Source: an uncultured Marinifilum sp. (GTDB lineage Bacteria > Bacteroidota > Bacteroidia > Bacteroidales > Marinifilaceae). From it: a stretch of 64,000 bases of DNA. Where the stretch lies: the NCBI RefSeq assembly GCF_963677195.1, contig NZ_OY781918.1, positions 1,228,923-1,292,922 of the forward strand. Direction: 5' to 3'. Below are positions 33,810-42,936 of the stretch, one piece after another; position 1 is the first letter of the stretch; every line of letters starts with the position of its first letter. A program made the position numbers and the translations under genes. The notes below the pieces were generated by a model. The model searched no databases and was not told the origin of the DNA. It saw nothing but the letters and a program-made list of their open reading frames with translations.

Positions 33810-34313
33810 TTAGTTTAAGATTTTTAAAAGATCTTTTTCTAAACTTATTTTAGGAGTTTCGATGATTCTTCCAATTTCCTTTTCATTGCGATAAATAATT
33901 ATAGTAGGTACTTTGCTTATATTGTTTGCTTGCGTATCAAAATCGGGCGAATGCTTATTGGTGTCTAATGCATTTATGCTAAGTTTTGAAAAAGGGAATT
34001 TTATTTTTTCTAGAATTTTAATAAAGCGTGGAACTTCGCGTTGAGAGTCATGACACCATGAGCCTAGAACTAAAACAATTCTGTAATTTCTATATGATTT
34101 TTCTTGTAATTTTTTTACAATTCTGTTTTTAGGTTGATAAGATTTGTATTCAGGAGTATACCAACTTTTACAAAGAGTTTTTTTAAATGTATCTAAAGTA
34201 ATATTTCCATATAAAATTTGACTTTTTGCCTTTGAATCTTCTTTCGTGTTGTTTTGAGCTTTAAGATTAAGAATAATTGCAAAAAGAAGTAATAGTATGC
34301 TAATTTTTTTCAT
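33810..34313 (-). CDS. Secreted thioredoxin-fold protein with a CxxS motif
   Basis: 167 residues with a signal peptide (MKKISILLLLFAIILNLKAQ). The thioredoxin core follows: VLVLGSWCHDSQREVPRF at 81-98, KVPTIIIYRN with the cis-Pro, and a terminal helix. The active site is WCHDS (Cys87, Ser90), a monothiol CxxS form, so it cannot cycle as a usual thioredoxin and might act as an isomerase-like or thiol-trapping protein in the periplasm. Confidence 0.8.
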   Translation of the reverse strand: MKKISILLLLFAIILNLKAQNNTKEDSKAKSQILYGNITLDTFKKTLCKSWYTPEYKSYQPKNRIVKKLQEKSYRNYRIVLVLGSWCHDSQREVPRFIKILEKIKFPFSKLSINALDTNKHSPDFDTQANNISKVPTIIIYRNEKEIGRIIETPKISLEKDLLKILN

Positions 34314-34347
34314 AATGCTTCTAATAAATTGCTTGCGAAATATAGCA

Positions 34348-34379
34348 TAAAAAAAGACAGGAACCTTGTTCCTGTCTTT
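34348..34379 (-). terminator. Intrinsic terminator of the methylmalonyl-CoA mutase operon
   Basis: 12-bp stem AAAGACAGGAAC/GTTCCTGTCTTT with a 3-base loop, followed on the minus strand by eight T. Confidence 0.88.
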
Positions 34380-34401
34380 AAATATAGTATCAATAAAAGA
34401 A

Positions 34402-36558
34402 CTAGTCTTTGTATTGTTCGATTAGGATATCAAGCATTTGTATTGCACATTTTGATACTTTGGTACCAGGACCAAATACACCAACAACACCTGCTTCGTA
34501 TAAGAAATCGTAATCCTGAGCTGGAATAACTCCACCAGCAGTAACCATGATATCTTCACGACCTAATTTCTTCAATTCCTCGATAATAGCAGGAACTAAA
34601 GTTTTGTGACCAGCAGCCAATGAAGAAACACCAACAATGTGTACATCATTTTCTACAGCTTGCTTAGCAGATTCTTCTGGAGTTTGGAACAATGGTCCCA
34701 TATCAACATCAAATCCTATATCAGCAAAACCAGTAGCAACAACTTTACCACCACGGTCGTGACCATCTTGACCCATTTTTGCTACCATGATACGAGGACG
34801 ACGTCCTGTCATTTCTGCAAATTTGTCTGCTTTTTCTTTCGCATTAGCGAAGTCAGCATCTTCTTTTGATTCTGATGAATATACTCCTGACACGGTTCTG
34901 ATTACAGCTTTATATCTACCACAAATTTTCTCACATGCATCTGAAATCTCACCTAAAGAAGCGCGAAGTTGTGCAGCTTTAACAGCAAGATCCAATAAGT
35001 TACCTTCACCTCCGTTTGCACAGGCAGTGATGGCTTCAAGAGCAGCTTGAACAGCTTTTTCGTCACGATTAGCACGTAGTTTGTTCAATCTTTCGATTTG
35101 AGCAGTACGTACAGCAGTATTATCTACTTCCAAGATATCCAATGGATCTTCTTTTTCCAAACGATATTTGTTAGTACCTACAATTGTTTGAGTGTTAGCA
35201 TCAATCTTAGCTTGAGTACGAGCAGCAGCTTCTTCGATACGTAGTTTTGGAATACCAGACTCGATCGCTTTCGCCATACCACCTAATTTCTCAACTTCTT
35301 CGATGTGAGCCCATGCTTTGTCCACCAACTCTTGAGTTAATGACTCAACGTAGTATGAACCAGCCCATGGATCTACAGCCTTACAGATTGTAGTCTCATC
35401 TTGAATATAAATCTGAGTATTACGAGCAATACGTGCAGAGAAGTCGGTTGGTAATGCAATTGCTTCATCCAATGCATTGGTGTGAAGAGATTGTGTGTGA
35501 CCTAATGCAGCAGCCATTGCTTCGATACAAGTACGTCCAACATTGTTGAAAGGATCCTGCTCGGTTAATGACCAACCAGAAGTTTGCGAGTGAGTACGCA
35601 ATGCCATAGACTTAGGGTTCTTAGGATTGAATTGTTTTACAATCTTAGACCATAGTAAACGACCAGCACGCATCTTAGCAATCTCCATGAAGTGATTCAT
35701 TCCGATAGCCCAGAAGAAAGACAAACGAGGAGCAAAAGCATCAACATCCATTCCGGCAGCAACACCTTTCTTCAAGTACTCAAGACCATCAGCAAGTGTG
35801 TAAGCTAACTCGATATCTGCTGTAGCACCCGCTTCTTGCATGTGGTAACCAGAGATAGAAATAGAGTTGAACTTAGGCATCTTCTGAGAAGTAAATTCGA
35901 AGATGTCAGCAATAATTTTCATTGAGAATTCTGGTGGGTAAATGTAAGTATTACGTACCATGAATTCTTTAAGGATATCATTTTGGATAGTACCTGATAA
36001 TTCTTCCAACTTAGCTCCTTGCTCCAAACCTGCAACAATGTAGAAAGCCAATACTGGAAGTACAGCACCATTCATAGTCATAGAAACTGACATCTTATTC
36101 AATGGAATCTGATCGAAAAGGATCTCCATATCTAAGATAGAGTCGATAGCAACCCCAGCTTTACCTACATCACCAATTACACGTGGGTGATCTGAATCAT
36201 ATCCACGGTGAGTAGCCAAGTCGAATGCTACAGAAAGACCTTTCTGACCAGCAGCAAGGTTACGACGGTAGAATGCATTCGATTCTTCAGCTGTAGAGAA
36301 ACCTGCGTACTGACGAACTGTCCAAGGACGCAAAGGATACATTGCTGAATAAGGTCCACGTAGGAATGGAGGTAAACCTGAAACATAGTTAAGGTGCTCC
36401 ATACCTTCTAAATCTTCCTTGTTAAAAGCTGTTTTAACAGGAATTTGCTCTGGTGTCATCCAAGATTTTTCAATGCCGTTTTCTTTTTCCCATTCCTGAG
36501 AAGTAGCTGCAGCTCTTTTAGATGACTTGATATTTATATCTTTAAAATTTGGCTTCAT
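34402..36558 (-). CDS. mutB: Methylmalonyl-CoA mutase, large (B12-binding, catalytic) subunit
   Basis: 718 residues, close to the usual length (also called scpA). The N-terminal TIM barrel contains [27 protein letters not shown] and [13 protein letters not shown]; the C-terminal cobalamin domain has the base-off B12 motif [12 protein letters not shown]. With adenosylcobalamin it interconverts succinyl-CoA and (R)-methylmalonyl-CoA, in the propionate pathway. It follows mutA on the same strand after a 140-base spacer with heptad arrays. Confidence 0.96.
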   Translation of the reverse strand: MKPNFKDINIKSSKRAAATSQEWEKENGIEKSWMTPEQIPVKTAFNKEDLEGMEHLNYVSGLPPFLRGPYSAMYPLRPWTVRQYAGFSTAEESNAFYRRNLAAGQKGLSVAFDLATHRGYDSDHPRVIGDVGKAGVAIDSILDMEILFDQIPLNKMSVSMTMNGAVLPVLAFYIVAGLEQGAKLEELSGTIQNDILKEFMVRNTYIYPPEFSMKIIADIFEFTSQKMPKFNSISISGYHMQEAGATADIELAYTLADGLEYLKKGVAAGMDVDAFAPRLSFFWAIGMNHFMEIAKMRAGRLLWSKIVKQFNPKNPKSMALRTHSQTSGWSLTEQDPFNNVGRTCIEAMAAALGHTQSLHTNALDEAIALPTDFSARIARNTQIYIQDETTICKAVDPWAGSYYVESLTQELVDKAWAHIEEVEKLGGMAKAIESGIPKLRIEEAAARTQAKIDANTQTIVGTNKYRLEKEDPLDILEVDNTAVRTAQIERLNKLRANRDEKAVQAALEAITACANGGEGNLLDLAVKAAQLRASLGEISDACEKICGRYKAVIRTVSGVYSSESKEDADFANAKEKADKFAEMTGRRPRIMVAKMGQDGHDRGGKVVATGFADIGFDVDMGPLFQTPEESAKQAVENDVHIVGVSSLAAGHKTLVPAIIEELKKLGREDIMVTAGGVIPAQDYDFLYEAGVVGVFGPGTKVSKCAIQMLDILIEQYKD

Positions 36559-36563
36559 TTTTT

Positions 36564-36598
36564 TTAGATTTTAGATACTAGATTTTAGATATGAGATG
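36564..36598. repeat. Five tandem 7-bp units between mutA and mutB
   Basis: Exact 7-base period: units TTAGATT, TTAGATA, CTAGATT, TTAGATA, TGAGATG, that is a shared (T/C)TAGATN core. It is mirrored by four units of opposite sense at 36671-36698. The spacer between the arrays has no other feature. Confidence 0.65.
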
Positions 36599-36670
36599 AT
36601 TTTCATCTTGCCTAATAATCCAGAATCAATTGTTATCTAATTTTTTTGATAGTGTTCATGAAATCTCCAT

Positions 36671-36698
36671 CTTAGATCTCATGTCTCATATCTCAAAT
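36671..36698. repeat. Four tandem 7-bp units, inverted relative to 36564-36598
   Basis: Units CTTAGAT, CTCATGT, CTCATAT, CTCAAAT; read on the minus strand they give GAnnTGA-like units related to the opposite array. They directly follow the mutA stop codon on the minus strand. Confidence 0.6.
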
Positions 36699-38564
36699 CT
36701 ATTTAATTCCTAAGTCTGCTTGATATGCTTTTAAAGTTTCAAGAACGTTAGATTTCACGTTAATAAAGTTCTCGATACCTTTAGCTTTTAACTCGTCAGC
36801 ACATGCAGGAGCACCCGCTACAACTAGAGTTGCACTTCCTTTAAGAGCTTCGAAAAGTTCAGGAGCGATAGTTGCATATTCATCATCAGATGAACAAATA
36901 ACAACAATCTTAGCATTTTTCTCTGTTACGAATTTTACACCTTCTTCAATCGAAGTAAAACCATTGTGGTCTTCAACGTCGAATCCAGCACAAGCAAAGA
37001 AGTTACAAGCGAACTGAGCACGAGCTTTACGCATGTTCAAGTTTCCAATTGGGAACATCATTACTTTAGGACGACCATTTTCTTTAGCGTAAATATCAGT
37101 CTTGTTACGAAGAGCTTCGAAAGCCTGAGCACCACGGTATGGTTTTAATGTTTCGCAAACAGCATTATCGGCTGTTTTATCTTCTGGAGAAAGAACTTCT
37201 TCTGAAAGAGTTTCCAATACTTCACCGAAGTTAGGGAATTGGTTAGTTCCTAAGAAATTTTCTTTACGAGTAGCAATTGCTAAATCTCTTTTTTGAGCTG
37301 TAGCTTTAATTGTTTCCTGAACGAAACCAGCTTTGAAGGCTGCAAGGTATCCACCTTTTTCTTCAACAGTTAGGAATAATTTCCAAGCTTCGTCGGCAAT
37401 TGACTCAGTTAAAGATTCAATATAGTATGAACCAGCAGCAGGGTCAGCAATTTGACCAAAGTGTGATTCTTCTTTTAATAATAGTTGTTGGTTACGAGCA
37501 ATTCTTTCCGAGAATACTGAAGATTCAGCATATACAGAATCGAAAGGCTTAACAGTAAATGAATCCAAGCCACCTAATACGGCAGACATTGCTTCAGTTT
37601 GAGTACGCAACATATTTACATAAGGATCATATACAGACTTGTTCCATTCTGAAGTTTCTCCATGTACAAACATTTTACATACCTCTTCGTTTGAAGCACC
37701 AAAAGCTTTAACGATATGAGCCCATAACATACGACCTGCTCTTAGCTTAGCTATTTCCATGAAATACTTAGAGCTTGTAGCAAAGTTAAAACGGATTTTT
37801 GGAGCTACTTCATCAACAGAAAGTCCTGCTTCAATCATTTTACCTAGGTATTCAGCACCAGAGGCTAAAGAGAATCCTAATTCTTCAACAATTGAAGATC
37901 CTGAGTTGTTATATAAGTTACCACCAACAGCAATAACTTTGAAGTTAGGAAGTGCTTTTGATGCTACAAGAGCTTCTTTCACAAATTTGAAAGAATCTTC
38001 TTCTGATGAACAAAAATTACCTACAGTGCTAAAACCAGAGTTAATATCGATAGAAACACCACCATTTAATTTATCTAAAGCAATTCCTTTTTCAGTTGCA
38101 ATTGCTTCTAAATTTTTGATTAATTCGATAGAACCGTGAGATTTCTCGAAGTTGATTTCTACGCAATCCAAGAAAATTCCTTCTAACAAAGTAGATAGTT
38201 CTTCTTTGCTTAGGTCTTTCCAGTTTAAAACGAATCCAATTGAATCGACACCTTTGTTCATGATGTCAAGAGCAGTTGCATTAGCTTCTTTTACATCTTT
38301 TACAATAATATCTTGACGAACCAACCAGTCGTTGTTGTCTTTTTTGTTACCACGAACATAAGGGTAGTCTCCTGGATAGGTATTCATGAAGGCTTTGTCA
38401 TCCATGTTCTCCAGTCTGTAGAAAGGTTGCACATTGAATCCTTCATTAGTTCTCCAAACTAACTTTCTATCAAAGTCAGCACCTTTAAGGTCTTTAGTGA
38501 TTTTGTCAATCCACTCTTGTGTAGATTGAGGAGCAAAGTCACTAAAAAGTTTATTATCTGCCAT
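36699..38564 (-). CDS. mutA: Methylmalonyl-CoA mutase, small subunit
   Basis: 621 residues, homologous to the large subunit through the whole barrel (LVWRTNEGFNVQPFYR at the start, RIARNQQLLLKEESHFG in the middle). The C-terminal B12-like domain lacks the DxHxxG motif, as expected for the non-catalytic partner. Its order mutA-mutB and the shared terminator indicate one operon. Confidence 0.95.
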   Translation of the reverse strand: MADNKLFSDFAPQSTQEWIDKITKDLKGADFDRKLVWRTNEGFNVQPFYRLENMDDKAFMNTYPGDYPYVRGNKKDNNDWLVRQDIIVKDVKEANATALDIMNKGVDSIGFVLNWKDLSKEELSTLLEGIFLDCVEINFEKSHGSIELIKNLEAIATEKGIALDKLNGGVSIDINSGFSTVGNFCSSEEDSFKFVKEALVASKALPNFKVIAVGGNLYNNSGSSIVEELGFSLASGAEYLGKMIEAGLSVDEVAPKIRFNFATSSKYFMEIAKLRAGRMLWAHIVKAFGASNEEVCKMFVHGETSEWNKSVYDPYVNMLRTQTEAMSAVLGGLDSFTVKPFDSVYAESSVFSERIARNQQLLLKEESHFGQIADPAAGSYYIESLTESIADEAWKLFLTVEEKGGYLAAFKAGFVQETIKATAQKRDLAIATRKENFLGTNQFPNFGEVLETLSEEVLSPEDKTADNAVCETLKPYRGAQAFEALRNKTDIYAKENGRPKVMMFPIGNLNMRKARAQFACNFFACAGFDVEDHNGFTSIEEGVKFVTEKNAKIVVICSSDDEYATIAPELFEALKGSATLVVAGAPACADELKAKGIENFINVKSNVLETLKAYQADLGIK

Positions 38565-38775
38565 AACTGTAACTGTTTAAAAATTAGAGCCTAAAAATAA
38601 GGCCTTTTTATCATTTACAAAAAGTTTAAAAAATGTTCTTAATCATACTTGTAAAACATTTTTTTAATAGGAATTATAAATTATGAGTTTGAACCAATTG
38701 CCATAAATATGTTTCTATTTTGTTGATAAGTATTAAAATAGAAAGCTTGGTTCTAAATTATAATTGTTTAGTAAT
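38565..38775. other. Intergenic region upstream of mutA
   Basis: No ORF. Holds the mutA promoter region, although no clear consensus is seen, and an AT-rich weak hairpin (CTATTTT/AAAATAG, around 38716-38742). Confidence 0.4.
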
Positions 38776-39825
38776 TTATAATTCGTAATCAACAAGTATA
38801 GGAGCATGATCTGAAATTTGCATCCATTGTTGTAGAGTTTTGCCACTTTTGGGAATAAAAGTTCCGTTTGTGAACATGAAATCGACTTTACGATTCCAAA
38901 ATCCATTTTTATCGGTTGTGTGTGTAAAGTGGTTTTTATTGTCAGTTTTATATGTGTTAATAGGAATTGCGGCTGTATATTTTTCGTAAAAAGGCTGCAT
39001 CCATTTTGTTTCTGCACTGTAGTTGTCGGCATCGAAATCGCCATTTGTACAAGCAGAGTCGTCGAATTTACTGGTTTGTTTACTGTAAGGAGGCAGGGAG
39101 TTAAAGTCGCCACCTAAAATTAATTTTTCACCTTTATTGCTAATAGAATCGGCGTAAGCTTTTATTATTTCTAATTGCTTATTTTTGGTGTCATCTTTTG
39201 CATAAGCCGATGAGTGAGTTGTTAATAAGTGGATACTTTTACCTGAGTGTTCAAGTTTAATATGTAATATATTCCGTTTTAGGTAAAAATATCTGACTAT
39301 AAAATTTTGCGATTTTATAAGGGGTAGAGCAATTCGTGTGGCATTGGTAAATTTCCATTTAGAAAGAATTGCATTTCCCGAATTTATTTTGCCAATGCCT
39401 TTGCTAGGAATATAATTTGCTTTCCATTGGGGGGCATAGGCGGCATAATTTAATGCAGTATTGTCGAGCAGATATTGTACCTGATCGATATATGCACTTC
39501 GCTTTGAATTTACATCGGCCTCCTGAATCATTAAAATATCAGGATTAATTTCCTTTATTTTTTCGGCAAGTGCCGACATATTATTCAGGACTTCCGATTT
39601 TTTCATGATTACTCGATCGCCATGGCAATCGAAAAAGAAATCGATTCGTCCACCACCAAATTTAATGTTCCAGGTCATTACTTTTAGAGTATCGGAAAAA
39701 GCTTCGTTATTTAGTGCTGAACTTTCGTAAAGAGAAACCTCGTTCCCAATTTTTGTTTGGAAAGGATCGCAGGCAAAAGATAGCAGTGAAAGCATAATAA
39801 GATATAATTTTCCGATTTTTTTCAT
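38776..39825 (-). CDS. Lipoprotein of the endonuclease/exonuclease/phosphatase family
   Basis: 349 residues with a lipobox (LLSFAC, Cys at about 19). Metal-dependent EEP-fold motifs: VMTWNIKFGG, IQEAD, ILGGDFNSLPP and a closing SDHAPILVDYEL. The acid-base and metal residues appear complete. Such surface lipoproteins hydrolyse phosphodiesters, in nucleic acids or lipids; the substrate is unknown. A second EEP protein lies at 60960-62033. Confidence 0.85.
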   Translation of the reverse strand: MKKIGKLYLIMLSLLSFACDPFQTKIGNEVSLYESSALNNEAFSDTLKVMTWNIKFGGGRIDFFFDCHGDRVIMKKSEVLNNMSALAEKIKEINPDILMIQEADVNSKRSAYIDQVQYLLDNTALNYAAYAPQWKANYIPSKGIGKINSGNAILSKWKFTNATRIALPLIKSQNFIVRYFYLKRNILHIKLEHSGKSIHLLTTHSSAYAKDDTKNKQLEIIKAYADSISNKGEKLILGGDFNSLPPYSKQTSKFDDSACTNGDFDADNYSAETKWMQPFYEKYTAAIPINTYKTDNKNHFTHTTDKNGFWNRKVDFMFTNGTFIPKSGKTLQQWMQISDHAPILVDYEL

Positions 39826-39879
39826 TTCCCTAAAGTAATTGTCTATAATTGGTGACCGATGGGATATTTGTAGGTATTG

Positions 39880-40224
39880 CTATAAAATTTCTTCAACATT
39901 TTCTGCGGGATCGGCAAATATGGCTTTGTGATCCTTAACAATAATTGGGCGCTGAATTAGTTTAGGGTATTCAATAAGAATTTTTATCCACTCGTCGCGG
40001 TTAAAATTTTTTCCTTTAAAATCTGTTTTGTAGATTTTTTCTTGAGTACGAATAATATCCTGAGGATCTTTGTTCATTCTCATTAATACATCGGCAAGTT
40101 CTTTTTCGGTAAATTCTTCTTTCAGATACAATCTGATTTCAGGTTCAAAACCTTTTTCTTGCAAGTATTTTAAGCCAGCTCGACTTTTTGCACATCGGGG
40201 ATTGTGGTAAATCTTTAATGCCAT
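39880..40224 (-). CDS. ArsC/Spx-fold protein (arsenate reductase-like)
   Basis: 114 residues of the glutaredoxin-like ArsC family: IYHNPRCAKSRAGLKYL with the active Cys11, PIIVKDHKAIFADPAENVEEIL at the end. No second CxxC. No arsenic resistance genes nearby, so a stress-related role in the family (YffB-like) is as likely as arsenate reduction. Confidence 0.85.
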   Translation of the reverse strand: MALKIYHNPRCAKSRAGLKYLQEKGFEPEIRLYLKEEFTEKELADVLMRMNKDPQDIIRTQEKIYKTDFKGKNFNRDEWIKILIEYPKLIQRPIIVKDHKAIFADPAENVEEIL

Positions 40225-40464
40225 GTTATAATAATATTAAAAAAAGCTATTATGCTAATAAATATTTAAAAAGGAATACTAATAAGTATAATATCTGATG
40301 TGTTTTATTATTTAGTGAATACAAATATACGGCTTTCGGCAGGATTATTAGAAGTGTATAGAGCTAATTTTTTGTATTCAGAAATCAGGAAAAAATATTT
40401 AGTGTTTGTGAGATTATTTAGATTATCTTGCTTAGGTTTAATGCAAAGAGTAACACAATTCGAA

Positions 40465-40665
40465 ATGAGAGATTTTTTTAAAAACAGGAAATTTGAAATT
40501 ATAGGAGGTTTAATTGGTTTACTTGGCGGATACTTATATTGGAAATATGTTGGTTGTGTTTCGGGAACTTGTCCGATAAAAGCAAATTGGTATACAATGG
40601 TTCCTTATGGAGGATTGTTTGGAGTGTTATTGGGAGGGATATTTAAACCAAAAAAATCGAAATAA
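40465..40665 (+). CDS. Small membrane protein, DUF6132-like
   Basis: 66 residues from the ATG at 40465 (a longer start at 40441 is possible; the open frame continues to 40300 with non-conserved sequence). Two membrane helices around YWKYVGCVSGTCPIKANWY; the GC.SGTCPI motif is the family mark. Two cysteines five residues apart suggest redox or metal function. Members often sit near sulfur or rhodanese genes in Bacteroidota, but not here. Confidence 0.65.
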   Translation: MRDFFKNRKFEIIGGLIGLLGGYLYWKYVGCVSGTCPIKANWYTMVPYGGLFGVLLGGIFKPKKSK

Positions 40666-40713
40666 TTTCTTTTTGAAAAGACTTAGAGTGGAGTACATTT
40701 TTAATTAATAAAA

Positions 40714-40762
40714 GCCATTAGCACTTAGCTTTTTGCTAAATGCTAATAGCTAACAGCTTTTT
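40714..40762. repeat. Seven tandem 7-bp units, core GCTAANA
   Basis: Seven contiguous units each beginning with GC: GCCATTA, GCACTTA, GCTTTTT, GCTAAAT, GCTAATA, GCTAACA, GCTTTTT. The period is exact over 49 bases. Intergenic between two convergent genes. Confidence 0.65.
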
Positions 40763-40830
40763 TCAGACAAGAGTATAAGTTGCATTTTATTAGTATGATG
40801 AATTGAACTCTTATCATGGAAATCAGGAAA

Positions 40831-41926
40831 TTATTTTTCTTCTCCGCTAAATTCCATTAGGAATGCTTTTATGAATCCATCTAAATTGCCATCTAAAACG
40901 GCTTGCACATTCGATGTTTCGTGAGCAGTTCTAACATCTTTTACCAATTTGTATGGTTGCATTACGTAAGAACGAATTTGCGATCCCCATTCAATTTTTT
41001 TCTTAGAACCTTCAATAGCATCAATTTTTTCCTGACGCTTGCGTAATTCCAGTTCATACAATTGAGATTTTAGTAAACGCAATGCATTTTCGCGGTTTCC
41101 TAACTGAGAACGACTTTCGGTATTTTCAATAATAATTCCGGTTGGCGCATGTCGCACACGAACACCAGTTTCTACTTTGTTTACGTTTTGTCCTCCGGCA
41201 CCACCCGAGCGAAAAGTATCCCAGCTAATATCAGCAGGGTTAATTTCAATTTCTATTGTATCATCAATAGCAGGATAAACATAAACAGATGCAAAAGAAG
41301 TCATTCGTTTATTGGCCGAATTGAAAGGAGACAGGCGAACCAATCGGTGAACACCATTTTCCGATTTCAGGTATCCGTAAGCAAAATCACCTTCGAATTC
41401 GAGTGTTGCCGATTTAATACCAGCTTCGTCGCCTTCTTGATATTCCAGCTGTCGAACCTTGTAATTATGCGATTCTCCGTATCGTAAGTACATGCGGTAA
41501 AGCATTTCTGCCCAGTCGCAGCTTTCGGTTCCGCCAGCGCCAGCATTTATTTTAAGAATAGCTCCAAATTTGTCTTCATCTTTACGGAGCATATTTTTCA
41601 ATTCTAACTCCTCAATTAAGATTTCGCTTGCAGCAAATTGCTCGTCTACTTCCTCGGGTTCGGCTTCACCTTCTTTTGCAAAATCTATAAGTACCGCCAA
41701 ATCGTCAACCGATTCTTTTACTTTCTCGTATGATTCTACCCAGGATTTTAATCCACGAACCTTTTTCATTTGAACTTCTGCTTCTTTGGGGTTATCCCAA
41801 AATCCTGGAGCCTGAGTTCTCATTTCTTCTTCTTGTATCTGAATTAGTTTGGCATCAATGTCAAAGATACCTCCTTAACGCTTCCGTGCGTTCCGCTAAA
41901 TTTTTTAGCTGGTCTGTTGTAATCAT
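40831..41926 (-). CDS. prfB: Peptide chain release factor 2, with programmed +1 frameshift
   Basis: 364 residues when both frames are joined. The first 21 codons start at the ATG at 41926 (MITTDQLKNLAERTEALRRY) and end at TGA 41863-41861. An internal AGGAGG precedes TAT CTT TGA C, the classical RF2 frameshift site, after which translation continues in the +1 frame (DIDAKLIQIQEEEMRTQAPG). The second frame has the stop-recognition tripeptide SPF and the GGQ motif (SGGAGGQNVNKVE). RF2 releases peptides at UGA and UAA, and the frameshift makes it self-regulating. Confidence 0.95.
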
Positions 41927-42030
41927 TTGTAAGAATTAAATTATTAAGCTGTAAAGGTAATAAACAAAGAGTAATGTGCCGCTTGAAGGAAAATGATTTT
42001 AATAATTTATGATATTATATCTTGATTAAT

Positions 42031-42122
42031 TTGGCATCAATGTTAAAGCTACCTCAGATTACAATAACAAACAAAGAGTTTGGCGCTTTCCGCTAAAGGT
42101 TTGTTGTAATTATCAGTAAGAA
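42031..42122 (-). pseudogene. Decayed copy of the prfB 5' end including the frameshift site
   Basis: Bases 42031-42055 match 41849-41873 at 23 of 25 positions (the frameshift site and following codons); 42088-42097 is identical to 41891-41900; 42102-42122 matches 41915-41935 at 18 of 21. The order and orientation are kept. In the copy the start codon is ATA and the in-frame stop is TAA, and the internal AGGAGG is lost, so it is not functional. It lies between a terminator and prfB itself. Confidence 0.7.
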
Positions 42123-42156
42123 ATGTTCTGATTTGTGTTTTTTAAATAATGGGAAT

Positions 42157-42194
42157 AAAAAAAACGAGGCCAGATAAATTTTATCTGGCCTCGT
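42157..42194 (-). terminator. Intrinsic terminator of the 198-aa lipoprotein gene
   Basis: 14-bp perfect stem ACGAGGCCAGATAA/TTATCTGGCCTCGT, 3-base loop, followed on the minus strand by seven T. Confidence 0.9.
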
Positions 42195-42213
42195 AAAATA
42201 TTTTAAATTCTTC

Positions 42214-42810
42214 TTACAATCCACTTTGCTGATTTTGCAATTTTTGCATTTCAGCCTCGAATGTTTCTTTAAACTTGTTGTAATCGTAATCAACTTTAAG
42301 TTTATCATCTTGCGATAATTTTTGGTTGATAGCTTCTTCCAAATCTTTAGCACTCATTTCAATAGCAATATAAGTTTTATATTTATTTTGAGCAGTTCTG
42401 GTTTGCTTTTCGCAGATTACCTTAATGTTATTCAATTGTTGGTTAATAACTTCTCGTGTTAATCCTTCGAAACGTTCCTCAACTTGTTCAACATTGTTTA
42501 ACTCTGTAGAGTTAACGTAGTTGTCGATAGTTCCCTGAACGGTAGATTGAATTAAAGTTGCCAACTCGGCACGAGCATTTGTTCCGGCTTTCTTTTTTGC
42601 TACCATTTGGTCTAAACTTTCGCCAATAGCTGATGCTCTAAAATTGTTTTTGTCGCTCTGATAATCAGGACCAGTACAATAAACTTCAATTAATTCTTCG
42701 CCCTGTGCTTTTGTAGAAATGGCTTTTTCTGCAGAACCGCATGAACTTAAACCTGCAGCTACTAAAATTCCTAATCCAAGGAATAACGATTGTAATTTTC
42801 TTGTTCTCAT
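42214..42810 (-). CDS. Lipoprotein, LPP20-like
   Basis: 198 residues with a lipobox (GLSSC, Cys at about 24). The middle (SAIGESLDQMVAKKKAGTNARAELATLIQS) resembles the LPP20 domain, with the A.A.AELA heptads; the C-terminus is helical and charged. LPP20-type proteins are outer-membrane or periplasmic lipoproteins of unclear function. The next gene upstream encodes a larger protein of the same type. Confidence 0.65.
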   Translation of the reverse strand: MRTRKLQSLFLGLGILVAAGLSSCGSAEKAISTKAQGEELIEVYCTGPDYQSDKNNFRASAIGESLDQMVAKKKAGTNARAELATLIQSTVQGTIDNYVNSTELNNVEQVEERFEGLTREVINQQLNNIKVICEKQTRTAQNKYKTYIAIEMSAKDLEEAINQKLSQDDKLKVDYDYNKFKETFEAEMQKLQNQQSGL

Positions 42811-42936
42811 CTGTTTAAAATTTTAGATGTGAGAAAGGAGATTTTTCAATTCACTATTCTCATCATTATTTCAAATAATTGCTTTTTATTTATTGTTATT
42901 TAGTTTAAAATCAACAAAATATAAAATTCCATTAGC

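Noticed and set aside
36559..36698. CRISPR array between mutA and mutB
   Set aside because: Units are 7 bases with no spacers and no cas genes in the window; it is a short heptad repeat.
41862..41869. TATCTTTG on the minus strand inside prfB as a promoter -7 box
   Set aside because: It is the frameshift site itself (TAT CTT TG); there is no TTTG at the proper spacing upstream.
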